Shown here one piece after another: positions 46,577 through 54,671 of a stretch of DNA of 64,000 bases (position 1 is the stretch's first letter; the number at the start of each line of letters is the position of its first letter). Below the pieces are notes generated by a model. That model saw only the letters and a list, made by a program, of their open reading frames with translations. It did not search any database and was not told the origin of the DNA. The translations under genes were made by a program, and so were the position numbers. This DNA comes from CAVPHV01 sp963821095 (lineage in GTDB: Bacteria; Actinomycetota; Acidimicrobiia; Spongiisociales; UBA5794), in contig CAWGCJ010000015.1 in NCBI GenBank assembly GCA_963821095.1, positions 1 through 64,000 of the forward strand, given 5' to 3'.

Positions 46577-48247
46577 ATGACTGAGCTCAAGATTCACTCC
46601 CAGGACGTCTCCGAAGGACCCAACCGCTCCGGTGCCCGCGCCATGTTGCGCGCCGTCGGCCTCACCGATGAGGATTTCACAAAACCCCAGGTAGGTGTGG
46701 TGTCTGCCGGCAACGAGGTCACGCCCTGCAACCTGACCGGGCCCAAGCTCAGCGACTTTGCCAAGGCCGGGGTGCGCGACGCCGGTGGAGTTGGCCTCAT
46801 CTTCACGACGATTGCCGTCTCTGATGGCATCTCGATGGGCCACGAGGGGATGCGGGCATCGCTCGTGTCACGCGAGGTGATTGCCGATTCGGTCGAGTTG
46901 GTGATGCACGGTGAGCGCTTCGACGGCATGGTGTCGATCGCCGGCTGTGACAAGTCGCTGCCCGGGATGCTGATGGCCGCAGCCCGCCACAATCTGCCAT
47001 CGGTGTTCCTGTACGGAGGTTCGAGCCTTCCGGGGAACTACCGGGGCAAGGACATCTCCATCGTTGACGTGTTCGAAGGCATTGGGGCGCTCACCGAAGG
47101 CAAGATGGACGAGGTCGAGTTGGGAGAGATCGAGCGTGCCGCCTGCCCGGGGGCGGGCTCATGCGCCGGAATGTTCACCGCCAACACGATGGCTTCCGTT
47201 GGTGAGGCGCTCGGCATGTCACTGCCCGGCAGCGCCTCGGTACCCGCCGTCGACGATCGCCTCAACGACTACGCCGACGCCTCAGGCCGTGCCGTCATGG
47301 CGATGTTGGAGACCCGGCTGCGGCCGCGGGACATCATGACCCGCGAGGCCTTTGAGAATGCGGTGACCACGGTGATGGCGCTCGGCGGGTCGACCAATGC
47401 CGTGCTGCACCTGCTCGCCATTGCCCACGAGGCGGGCGTCGACTTCACCCTCGAGGACTTCGACGAGATCAGCCGGCGCACCCCGCACATCGGCGACCTC
47501 CGTCCATTCGGGAAATACCACATGGTCGATCTCGACCGCATTGGCGGCGTGCCGGTCGTCCTGCGAGTCCTGCTCGACGCCGGTCTGCTGCACGGTGACG
47601 TGATGACGGTCACCGGCAGGACGATGGCCGAGAACCTGGCCGATGTCGTCGTGCCTACGGACCAGGACGTGCTGCGGCCCATCGCCGATCCGCTGGCCGA
47701 CCAGGGCGGCATCGCCATCTTGCGCGGCTCGCTGTCGCCCGGTGGAGCGGTGGTCAAGATCGCCGGGATCGACCTCGACGTGTTCGAGGGCAGGGCCAGG
47801 GTCTTCAACGACGAGCAGCACGCCCTCGATGCGCTGTACCAACACGAGATCGACCACGGCGACGTTGTCGTGATTCGCTATGAGGGGCCAAAGGGTGGCC
47901 CGGGGATGCGGGAAATGTTGGCGATCACCGCTGCCATCAAGGGCGCCGGATTCGGCAAGACCGTGCTCCTCATCACCGACGGCCGGTTCTCCGGCGGCAC
48001 CACCGGTCTGTGCATCGGTCACGTCGCCCCCGAGGCAGCCCACGGCGGGCCCTTGGCGCTGGTCGAAGAAGGCGACACGATCAGGGTCGACCTCCCGGCC
48101 CGCCGCCTCGACGTGCTCGTCGACGAGGACACCCTGGAACAGCGCCGCGTCGCCTGGGAGCCACATCCGCCCCGCTACACCAAGGGTGCTCTCGCCAAGT
48201 ACGCAGCCCTCGTCGGCTCCGCCGAGAATGGAGCAGTCTGCGACTAG
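46577..48247 (+). CDS. ilvD: Dihydroxy-acid dehydratase
   Basis: This 556-residue enzyme makes 2-keto acids in valine, leucine and isoleucine synthesis. Fe-S ligand cysteines are in VTPCNLTG, SIAGCDKSLPGM and ACPGAGSCAGMFTANTM. MALGGSTNAVLHL and LLITDGRFSGGTTG are the family signatures. The length is normal and the gene is intact. ATG 46577 is divergent from the LCP gene with about 115 bases between them. Confidence 0.96.
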   Translation: MTELKIHSQDVSEGPNRSGARAMLRAVGLTDEDFTKPQVGVVSAGNEVTPCNLTGPKLSDFAKAGVRDAGGVGLIFTTIAVSDGISMGHEGMRASLVSREVIADSVELVMHGERFDGMVSIAGCDKSLPGMLMAAARHNLPSVFLYGGSSLPGNYRGKDISIVDVFEGIGALTEGKMDEVELGEIERAACPGAGSCAGMFTANTMASVGEALGMSLPGSASVPAVDDRLNDYADASGRAVMAMLETRLRPRDIMTREAFENAVTTVMALGGSTNAVLHLLAIAHEAGVDFTLEDFDEISRRTPHIGDLRPFGKYHMVDLDRIGGVPVVLRVLLDAGLLHGDVMTVTGRTMAENLADVVVPTDQDVLRPIADPLADQGGIAILRGSLSPGGAVVKIAGIDLDVFEGRARVFNDEQHALDALYQHEIDHGDVVVIRYEGPKGGPGMREMLAITAAIKGAGFGKTVLLITDGRFSGGTTGLCIGHVAPEAAHGGPLALVEEGDTIRVDLPARRLDVLVDEDTLEQRRVAWEPHPPRYTKGALAKYAALVGSAENGAVCD

Positions 48248-48293
48248 CGAGACTAAGCGGGGCCTTTCGGGTCCTTGCGTTGTGGGCGTCGCG

Positions 48294-48388
48294 GCCCCCT
48301 CCGAGCTTGTCGCTGGGCTCCTCGGCGCACTCCCCCGCCCGGTGGGTGAGGGAGGTGGGCGCCTGCCGAGCCAGCGCTCGGAGGGGGC
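48294..48388. repeat. Inverted repeat between ilvD and a small secreted protein gene
   Basis: The perfect 13-bp arms GCCCCCTCCGAGC (48294-48306) and GCTCGGAGGGGGC (48376-48388) enclose a GC-rich segment that itself contains complementary runs. It lies between convergent genes and resembles the intergenic repeats at 24227-24546. It may act as a bidirectional terminator. Confidence 0.65.
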
Positions 48389-48420
48389 AGCTCTTGCGAG
48401 TCCTTGATCCCCGCTGCTTG

Positions 48421-48804
48421 CTAGAACCTCGCCCTGGTCTGGCAGACTTCGCCGGTTGTCCGGTTGCGAGCTCGGACCTTCAATCGGTCGGCGTCCGCGG
48501 TGTCGGTGAGAACCCGGCGTGCCTTGAAGGAACCGCTCGGAGCCTTCGTCATGCGCTTGCCGTCGAAGACGATGTCTCCGTTGAGGACAAACCGGACCTT
48601 CCACTGGTCGCCGACAACGTTCTGGTCGACCTCGATCTTGACCTCCTTGCCGAGGTCTTCGTTGCTCAGCTTCAGCTTCCAGGTGCTCGACCCCGAGCAG
48701 CTACCTGTGGTGATGACGTCTCCGTCTTTCGCTATGGCAGCCGTCGGCGCCAACAGAGCCATGACAACCAAACCGATTCCCATGAGTCGCATTACATTGC
48801 GCAT
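48421..48804 (-). CDS. Small secreted protein of unknown function
   Basis: The product has 127 residues with a clear Sec signal peptide (GIGLVVMALLAPTAAIA, cut near residue 25). The mature part of about 100 residues is predicted beta-rich, with two cysteines (TTGSCSGSS and GEVCQTRAR) that could form a disulfide. Strands such as WKLKLSNEDLGKEVKIEVDQ and VRFVLNGDIVFDGKRMT suggest a small beta-sandwich. I do not recognise the family. Confidence 0.72.
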   Translation of the reverse strand: MRNVMRLMGIGLVVMALLAPTAAIAKDGDVITTGSCSGSSTWKLKLSNEDLGKEVKIEVDQNVVGDQWKVRFVLNGDIVFDGKRMTKAPSGSFKARRVLTDTADADRLKVRARNRTTGEVCQTRARF

Positions 48805-48935
48805 CGGATCTCCTCCGCTCTAGGTGACTTGCGATGCAACTCTGCAGGAACCTGAGTCATCGGAGAGCAAACCGACGCGTAAGGGTCGGCTAAGGATTGA
48901 AGTGGCGGCCGGGGTGCTGCGCTACGCTCTCGGCC

Positions 48936-49172
48936 ATGAAACTGACCATCGAATACTGCGCTGCTTGAGGCTATACCGACCGTGCCGTGAGCATGGTTGA
49001 GCGATTGCTCGGTGAATTCGAGCACCAGATCTACTCCGTCACCATCGTCCCGAGCCGGGGTGGGGTGTTCGAGGTCACCGCCGGCGAAGACCTGATCTAC
49101 TCCAAGAAGGCAACCGGTCGCCACGCCGAATACGACGAGGTGGCAGTGCCGCTGCGGGACTTGTTGGCTTAA
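48936..49172 (+). CDS. SelW-like Rdx family protein, candidate selenoprotein (in-frame UGA at residue 11)
   Basis: From ATG 48936 the frame reads MKLTIEYCAA, then TGA at 48966-48968, then GYTDRAVSMVERLLGEFEHQ and on to TAA at 49172, 78 residues in all. The UGA falls exactly at the second position of the CxxC/CxxU redox motif of the SelT/SelW/SelH (Rdx) family. The family pattern continues after it, with SRGGVFEVTAGEDLIYSKKA and TGRHAEYDEV near the end. A stem-loop lies just downstream of the UGA (48977-48999). Reading UGA as selenocysteine is therefore the best explanation. The alternative is a nonsense mutation of a Cys codon, with an N-terminally truncated protein starting at residue 18. 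No sel genes are in the window. Confidence 0.8.
48977..48999 (+). promoter_or_regulatory. Candidate bacterial SECIS stem-loop
   Basis: CGACCGTGC (48977-48985) pairs with GCATGGTTG (48991-48999) over nine positions including two G-U pairs, leaving the loop CGTGA. It begins eight bases after the UGA, in the place expected for a bacterial SECIS element. Confidence 0.55.
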
Positions 49173-49230
49173 CGAGCCGGTTGTGGTGGAGCGGCCCGCT
49201 TGGTCGTGTCCGCCACTAACCTCGCGTGCC

Positions 49231-49419
49231 ATGAAGAACGGAACCAACAACGCCGTCCTGGTGCGCGACCTGTTCTCCGGCGATGGGCCCTTTGAGTGGC
49301 TTGCCGAGGACTACCTCGCGCAACGTTGTAGCCGTTGTGGTGTCCCCACCGACGATGACGTGCGTTTCCACGACCACGGGTTCCTTTGCCCATCTTGCTG
49401 GGCGCTCTTCCACGCGTGA
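49231..49419 (+). CDS. Small zinc-ribbon protein
   Basis: The product has 62 residues. Two CxxC pairs, AQRCSRCGVPTDD and GFLCPSCWALFHA, would bind one zinc. The N-terminal half is FSGDGPFEWLAEDYLAQ. The function is unknown. ATG 49231 lies 58 bases after the SelW-like gene, in the same direction, and has only a weak ribosome site. Confidence 0.65.
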   Translation: MKNGTNNAVLVRDLFSGDGPFEWLAEDYLAQRCSRCGVPTDDDVRFHDHGFLCPSCWALFHA

Positions 49420-49450
49420 CAAGCAGCTAGAGGGGTTCCGTCTCGTCGCC

Positions 49451-51022
49451 TCACTCGTTCCAGGTGGGAAGCGAGCGATCAACGTGGACCTCGGCTCCGT
49501 GTACCCAGGTGGCCAGCACCTGCGTGGCGCGCAACCCGTCGGGGTCTACCACCACAGGATCGCGGTCCACCACGGCTATGTCGGCCGGGTTTCCGAGCGC
49601 CAGCGGTAGTGGCTCGCCGAGGGCGAACGCCGCATCATCGGTGAACAGTCCTAAGGCAACGTCGGCGGGGAGACCCTCTTGCGGCACGAGGCCGGCTCGG
49701 TCCCGAGCCAGGGCCATGCCCGCCCACGGGTCGGGAGGTTCGACCGGGCAATCCGAACCCCCAGCGAGCCGTACTCCGGCGCGGCGCATCGTCTCGAACG
49801 GATAGGCCAGAGCCAGCCGCTGCGGCCCGAGGCGCTTCTCGAGCCACTCGGTCTCCGACCCGATGAAGGCGGGCTGGACGCAGGCAATCACCCCGAGGTC
49901 GGCGAGGCGGGTGATGTCGGGCCGGGTGAGCACGGAGGCGTGCTCCAGCCGCAGCCGGCTCGGGTCGGCGCCCTCGTCGATCAGTTCTGCAAAAAGGTCG
50001 ATGACCCGGCCGCAGGCGAGGTCGCCGATGGCGTGCAGCGCAACCGAACCGCCCGCCGCCACGCAGGCGCGGGCGAGGTCGGCGTGCACCTCGGTGAGTC
50101 GCAACGTGCCCACCGCATCGGGTTGATCGGCAAAGGGTTTGTGCATAGCGGCGGTGTGGCCGCCAAGGCTGCCGTCGGCGAACTGTTTCAGCCCGGCCCA
50201 GCGCACCCGGCCACCGACAGCGCGCAGGTCGGCCGACGCGGCCACGAACTCGTCCACCGAGTTGGCGATGACGTAGCTGTGTACCGTGATCGGCAGCCGG
50301 TGGGCGACCTGCTCGAGCAACTTGGCTTCGTTGCCGAGGCTCGCCCAGGGGCCGTCTCCGGTTCGGGTCATTGCCCCGATGGACGTCATCCCGAGTCCGG
50401 CGAGGCGGTGCATGGCGTCGACGACCTGGTCGGGACCGACCGCCTGGGTGGAGGCCAGCGAGGTCGACACGAGTTCGATGGCGGTCTCCCGCAGGACACC
50501 GGTCGGTTCGCCGGCGCCATCGCGGTCGATCACTCCGCCCGGAGGATTAGGGGTGTCCCGGTTGATCTCGCCCGCGGCCAGTGCGAGCGAGTTGGCCACG
50601 GCGATGTGTCCGCAATAACGGTGGGCCAGCACGGCGCGGTCGGCGACTGCCGCGTCGAGATCCGCCCGAGTCGGCAGGCGCTGCTCTGCCAGGGTCTCAT
50701 CGTCGAGGCGGAGGGCCACGAGCGGGGCGCCGGGTGGCAGCGCGGCGGCGCCGGCCCGGAGTCGGTCGGCCACATCGCCAAGGTCCGCGGCCGTCTTCAG
50801 CGTGGTGCCCGCGATTGCCGCCGCGTAGGGGACGGGGTGGAAGTGAGCATCGCGGAGACCGGGGATGATCACCGCACCGGGGTAGCTGGTCTCGACGATG
50901 GCGGGAGATCGCAGGTCGCCGGCGCGGCCAACGGCGGCAACCGTCTCGCCGTCGATCAGGACTGCGTCGCCCAGGACGCCGCGTGCCGTTCGCACCCGAT
51001 CCGCGGTGAGAAGCCGTTTCAC
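49451..51022 (-). CDS. Amidohydrolase family protein (YtcJ-like)
   Basis: The product has 523 residues. The metal-dependent hydrolase core shows GLRDAHFHPVPY (HxH site), GLKQFADGSLGGHTAAM, VALHAIGDLACGRVI (His), LRLEHASVLTRPDI (His) and AGGSDCPVEPPDPWAG (Asp). This is the amidohydrolase_3/YtcJ pattern. It is cytoplasmic, with no signal peptide. The substrate is unknown. It starts with GTG one base after the stop of the inositol-phosphatase-like gene, so the two form an operon. Confidence 0.88.
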   Translation of the reverse strand: MKRLLTADRVRTARGVLGDAVLIDGETVAAVGRAGDLRSPAIVETSYPGAVIIPGLRDAHFHPVPYAAAIAGTTLKTAADLGDVADRLRAGAAALPPGAPLVALRLDDETLAEQRLPTRADLDAAVADRAVLAHRYCGHIAVANSLALAAGEINRDTPNPPGGVIDRDGAGEPTGVLRETAIELVSTSLASTQAVGPDQVVDAMHRLAGLGMTSIGAMTRTGDGPWASLGNEAKLLEQVAHRLPITVHSYVIANSVDEFVAASADLRAVGGRVRWAGLKQFADGSLGGHTAAMHKPFADQPDAVGTLRLTEVHADLARACVAAGGSVALHAIGDLACGRVIDLFAELIDEGADPSRLRLEHASVLTRPDITRLADLGVIACVQPAFIGSETEWLEKRLGPQRLALAYPFETMRRAGVRLAGGSDCPVEPPDPWAGMALARDRAGLVPQEGLPADVALGLFTDDAAFALGEPLPLALGNPADIAVVDRDPVVVDPDGLRATQVLATWVHGAEVHVDRSLPTWNE

Positions 51023-51023
51023 C

Positions 51024-51824
51024 TCAGGGGTCCTCGATCGGGTCGAGGTGCGGGGGGATGGTGTCTGCCACGATGGCGCAGAGCTGATCGTGAATCAGCC
51101 CGTTGGTCGCCACGATGTGGGGCACTTCAGGCCGGGCCGGTCGACCGAGTGGGGTACTCGCCGTCCCGCCCGCCTCGCGCACGAGGAGAATCCCGGCGGC
51201 GAGGTCCCACGGGGCGAGCGAGAACTCCCAGTAGCCGTCGTAGCGACCGGCGGCGACCCAAGCGAGGTCGAGCGCGGCGGCACCCATGCGGCGGATGCCG
51301 TTGACCCGTTCGAGCACCGCGGTGACGGTGCGGGTGTACGAGGCGGCGTAGTCGTGATGGTCGTATGCGAATCCGGTAGCAATCACCGTCCCGGTGAGGT
51401 TCGGTGCGGAGGTCACGCCGACCGGTTTCCCGTTGAGCTTCGTGCCCCCCCCGGCCTCGCCGCTGAACACCTCGTCACGGAGCGGATCGATGATGACGCC
51501 GACCAGCGGTTGATCGCCCTCGAACAGTGCCACGGCGACCCCGATGTGCGGTATGCGGTGGACGAAGTTGACGGTGCCGTCGAGCGGGTCGACGATCCAG
51601 CGGCGACCGCCGCCCGAGGTGGCCCCACTTTCCTCGGCGAGGATCGAGTCGTCGGGCCGGTGGCGGCGGATGTGGCCGAGGATCACATCCTCGGAAGCAC
51701 GGTCCACTGCGGTGACCGGGTTGTTGAAGGACTTGAGCTCGGGGGTTCCGAAGTCACCGAACCCTTCGCGGACAACGGCGGCTCCGGCGGAGGCCGCATG
51801 AATGGCGAGTTCCAGATCTTCCAT
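51024..51824 (-). CDS. Inositol monophosphatase family protein
   Basis: This 266-residue Mg2+-dependent phosphatase of the IMPase/FIG fold has ILAEESGA for the Glu metal ligand, IVDPLDGTVNFVH for motif 1 and EFSLAPWDLAAGILLVREAG for motif 2. All metal-binding acids are present. Possible substrates are inositol phosphate, histidinol phosphate (HisN) or PAP; the sequence alone does not decide. It is divergent from the Lnt-like gene. Confidence 0.9.
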   Translation of the reverse strand: MEDLELAIHAASAGAAVVREGFGDFGTPELKSFNNPVTAVDRASEDVILGHIRRHRPDDSILAEESGATSGGGRRWIVDPLDGTVNFVHRIPHIGVAVALFEGDQPLVGVIIDPLRDEVFSGEAGGGTKLNGKPVGVTSAPNLTGTVIATGFAYDHHDYAASYTRTVTAVLERVNGIRRMGAAALDLAWVAAGRYDGYWEFSLAPWDLAAGILLVREAGGTASTPLGRPARPEVPHIVATNGLIHDQLCAIVADTIPPHLDPIEDP

Positions 51825-51883
51825 CGGGCCACTCTATGCAGGCAGGCCTCTTGTCCGGCTGCGGGGCTAACCTGCGTTCGCTC

Positions 51884-53362
51884 ATGGCCCCATACGCATA
51901 CGCCGTTCTGAGCGGACTCCTGATGTGGGCCGCCTACCCACCGTTGGGGTGGGGCGTCCTCGGGTTTGTCGCTCCGATTCCGCTGTTCCTTGGACTGCGG
52001 CAGGTCGAGCGCGGGCCGACCGCGTTGGGCGTCGGGTTCACCTACGGTTTTGTGTTCTTCGGCCTGATGCTCAACTACGTGCGGTTTGTCGGGTTTGTGG
52101 CATGGATTCCCCTCACGGTGCTGATGGCAGCATTCGCGGCGGCCTACGGGCTGCTGGTGTGGACCTTCCGGCACTGGCCGCCGGTTCGCTGGTGGCTGAT
52201 CGTCATCGGAGCGTGGGGCCTGTGGGAACTTGTCCGGGTGTCCTTCCCATTCGGCGGCTTCCCCTGGGGGATTCTTGGCTACTCAACCGGCAGCGTCGAC
52301 GGCTTCATCGGATCAGTCCAGTGGGTGGGGCCCTCGGGTTGGTCGATACTGACCGTTGCCGTCGCAGCCGGCGCCGCCCTGGTCATCGAGGACCGCGCCA
52401 ACTGGCGGCTCCTGGTCGATCCGGCCGTCGTGGTGATGCTGGTTGCGTTGGGCGGCAGCCTCTTCGCCCCCAGCGCCGACGGTGAGGTCCTCAAGGTTGC
52501 GATCGTCCAGGGCAACACGCCGTGCCCGCAGACCCACTGCCAGAACGAGAATCAGCGGATCTACGAGTCGCACCTGCTCCTCACCAGTTCGCTGCAGCCC
52601 CAGGATGTCGACCTGGTCGTGTGGCCCGAGAACGCTACGGGTGGTGGCTACGACCCAGTGACCAACGCGGAGGTGCGTGACGCACTGGCGGCTGAGGCGC
52701 AGCGACTCGACGCGTACATGCTGATCAGCGGCACGCGCGGGGTCAGCGTCGAGGAGTTCTTGAATGTGAATGTGATGATGAGCAGCAACGGCAACGTCAT
52801 TGGCGAGTACGCCAAACGACATCCGGTACCGTTCGGCGAGTTCGTGCCGCTACGAGCCGCCCTCGACTTCATCCCGCAACTCGATCGAGTCCCGCGCGAC
52901 ATGGTGCGAGGGGAGGAAGCCGTCGTCTTCGAGCTACCCGGAGGCACCCTCGGCTCGGTGATCTCATTCGAGGGATCATTTGCCCGCTTGATGCGTGACG
53001 AGGTCGAAGCCGGTGCCGAACTCATGGTGGTGGCGACCAACGAGAGCACGTATATCGACTCGCCCGCCTCGGATCAGCTCATCAACCTGACCAGAGTCAA
53101 TGCCGCAGCGATGGGCGTCGACCTGGTGCACGCCGCCATCACCGGCCGTTCGGTCATCTTGAAGGCCGACGGAGAGCTTGTGGGCTCGACCGACGTGCTG
53201 ACCACTGAGGTATTGCTCGGCGAGGTGCGGTTCCGAACCGCAGGCCCGACGTTGTACGTCCGCCTGGGTGACTGGCTCCTGCTGGTGTCGCTGGCGGCTG
53301 CCGCTGCTGCCCTCCTTGTCCCCGGCGAAGGCCGCCCCGAACGTCGCCGCAACGGCGGATGA
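51884..53362 (+). CDS. Apolipoprotein N-acyltransferase homologue with Cys to Ser change
   Basis: The product has 492 residues. The N-terminal half has about six membrane helices (LMWAAYPPLGWGVLGFVAPI, PFGGFPWGILGYS). The C-terminal half is a nitrilase-like domain. The catalytic Glu is in VVWPENATGG and the Lys in EYAKRHPVPFGEFVP. The third residue, a Cys in Lnt enzymes (IC-Y/F-E), is Ser here: GSVISFEGSFARL, coded TCA. A final membrane helix (WLLLVSLAAAAAALLV) completes the usual layout. It should N-acylate lipoproteins, but the missing nucleophile makes activity uncertain. ATG 51884 is the likely start; no strong Shine-Dalgarno is present. Confidence 0.85.
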   Translation: MAPYAYAVLSGLLMWAAYPPLGWGVLGFVAPIPLFLGLRQVERGPTALGVGFTYGFVFFGLMLNYVRFVGFVAWIPLTVLMAAFAAAYGLLVWTFRHWPPVRWWLIVIGAWGLWELVRVSFPFGGFPWGILGYSTGSVDGFIGSVQWVGPSGWSILTVAVAAGAALVIEDRANWRLLVDPAVVVMLVALGGSLFAPSADGEVLKVAIVQGNTPCPQTHCQNENQRIYESHLLLTSSLQPQDVDLVVWPENATGGGYDPVTNAEVRDALAAEAQRLDAYMLISGTRGVSVEEFLNVNVMMSSNGNVIGEYAKRHPVPFGEFVPLRAALDFIPQLDRVPRDMVRGEEAVVFELPGGTLGSVISFEGSFARLMRDEVEAGAELMVVATNESTYIDSPASDQLINLTRVNAAAMGVDLVHAAITGRSVILKADGELVGSTDVLTTEVLLGEVRFRTAGPTLYVRLGDWLLLVSLAAAAAALLVPGEGRPERRRNGG

Positions 53363-53531
53363 GCGGCTCCGGGTAGGTTGGTATGGATCGTAAGGAGATC
53401 CCAGCGGGCGGATGGTCGTCGGAGCGAGCCCTGATGCGCCGGCGATGCTCAACCCGGTCAGAGCGCACTTGGAGTACCGAGCCCGCTCAGAGCGGACCCT
53501 TTTGACCGGTAATCCCTTGACGGACGCCAAG

Positions 53532-53557
53532 TTTAGTGCTAAACCTTTAGTACTAAA
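53532..53557. promoter_or_regulatory. Tandem palindromic operators upstream of the B12-regulator gene pair
   Basis: TTTAGTGCTAAA (53532-53543) and the perfect palindrome TTTAGTACTAAA (53546-53557) repeat with a 14-base period, each followed by CC. A TTGACG -35-like box at 53517-53522 places them over the -10 region. They lie about 30 bases before the small zinc-finger gene. AT-rich palindromes in such GC-rich DNA strongly suggest a repressor site. Confidence 0.7.
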
Positions 53558-53588
53558 CCAAGGACGCACCAGTAAGGGAGGTCCTCAC

Positions 53589-53789
53589 ATGGCAGATAAC
53601 ACGATGCGGGCGGCCCGCCCCGGCAACAGCCGGCGCCGCCCCAAGACGTTCGACGACGGCCGGGTGTGCGGCACTGAAGAGTGCACCACCCAGGTCTCTC
53701 GCTACAACCGCTCCGAGTTCTGCTTCCAGCACCGACCGGTCAAGTATCCACGACTGCGTGGAGTCCTCTCCGAGGAGAGCGCCGCCTAG
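53589..53789 (+). CDS. Small CCCH-type zinc-binding protein
   Basis: The product has 66 residues. The motif is CX4CX12CX2H: CGTEECTTQVSRYNRSEFC, then FQH. RYN between the cysteines resembles short zinc fingers common in actinobacterial and phage proteins. The N-terminus is basic (RAARPGNSRRRPKTFDDGR) and could bind nucleic acid. GGGAGG precedes ATG 53589. It is followed 22 bases later by the B12-binding regulator, and both lie downstream of the tandem palindromes. Confidence 0.72.
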   Translation: MADNTMRAARPGNSRRRPKTFDDGRVCGTEECTTQVSRYNRSEFCFQHRPVKYPRLRGVLSEESAA

Positions 53790-53811
53790 TGGAAACCGCC
53801 ACGAGTTGCTC

Positions 53812-54639
53812 GTGTCGGTAGAGACCACACCACACGTCACCCTCAAAGAGGCCGCCGACGTCCTCGGCGTCCACTACATGACGGTCTATCGCTATGTACG
53901 GCACGGTCGGCTGCCCGCGGTGAAGACAGGGACAAACTGGCTGATCGCGGTCGAGGACCTCGAGTCCTTTGCCGCAGCGTCGGCGTGCGAGGCCGAACCA
54001 TGCCGGGTCCGCCATACCCCCTGGGATCAACGACTCGAGGCCCGGCTGCTGGCGGGTGATCTGGGCGGTTCGTGGCAGGTGGTAGACGCCGCCCTGGCCT
54101 CCGGGTCGGACCTCGATTGCATCTACACCGATGTCGTCGCGCCGGCAATGGAGTCCATCGGCCGCCGGTGGGAAGCTGGTGAGATCGGCGTCGCCGCCGA
54201 GCACCGCGCCAGTGCCATCGCCGGTCGCGTCATCGGCCGCCTCAGCCACCGCATGGTGCGCCGCGGACAGTCTCGGGGGTCGGTGGCGGTCGGAACGTCG
54301 GCCGTCGAACAACACGGTCTTCCCGTTTCCATGCTCGCCGACCTGTTGCGCGCCGCCGGGTTTGATAGCGTCGACTTGGGCTGCAGTCTTCCGGTCGAGT
54401 CGTTTGCGAGCGAAGTCGAAAAACTCGGCAGGCTGCGTGCCGTTGTCATCACTGCCACAACCTCTGGTTTTGACAACGAGGTGAGAGATACCGTCTCGGC
54501 GGTGCGCGCCCGACGCAGCGACGTTCCGATCTACGTCGGTGGCCGTGCCGTCACCGGCGCCGACCACGCCGCCACCCTCAAAGCCGACGGCTACGCCCCC
54601 GACGCCACCGGCCTGATCTCCCTCCTCGCCACCAAATAG
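53812..54639 (+). CDS. CarH/LitR-like cobalamin-binding transcriptional regulator
   Basis: The product has 275 residues. The N-terminal excisionase/MerR-like helix-turn-helix is at about residues 8-55 (LKEAADVLGVHYMTVYRYVR, LPAVKTGTNWLIAVEDL). A helical cap domain (about 75-145) carries the CarH signature W-x9-E-H (Trp120 to Glu130-His131). The B12 Rossmann domain has SAVEQHGLPVSMLADLL, with His168 as the likely lower cobalt ligand, and ends with VYGG-like IYVGGRAV. By family it is a B12-dependent, often light-responsive repressor. GTG 53812 is the preferred start; a longer GTG start at 53758 would overlap the preceding gene. Confidence 0.85.
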   Translation: MSVETTPHVTLKEAADVLGVHYMTVYRYVRHGRLPAVKTGTNWLIAVEDLESFAAASACEAEPCRVRHTPWDQRLEARLLAGDLGGSWQVVDAALASGSDLDCIYTDVVAPAMESIGRRWEAGEIGVAAEHRASAIAGRVIGRLSHRMVRRGQSRGSVAVGTSAVEQHGLPVSMLADLLRAAGFDSVDLGCSLPVESFASEVEKLGRLRAVVITATTSGFDNEVRDTVSAVRARRSDVPIYVGGRAVTGADHAATLKADGYAPDATGLISLLATK

Positions 54640-54669
54640 GGTTCTGGCTCAACAGCCTCGCAGAACCCT
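54638..54669. terminator. Hairpin between convergent regulator and aminotransferase genes
   Basis: The perfect 9-bp arms AGGGTTCTG and CAGAACCCT surround a 14-base loop. It overlaps the end of one gene and sits 3 bases before the stop of the other. The arm resembles part of the 70-bp palindrome at 31702. Confidence 0.6.
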
Positions 54670-54671
54670 CG

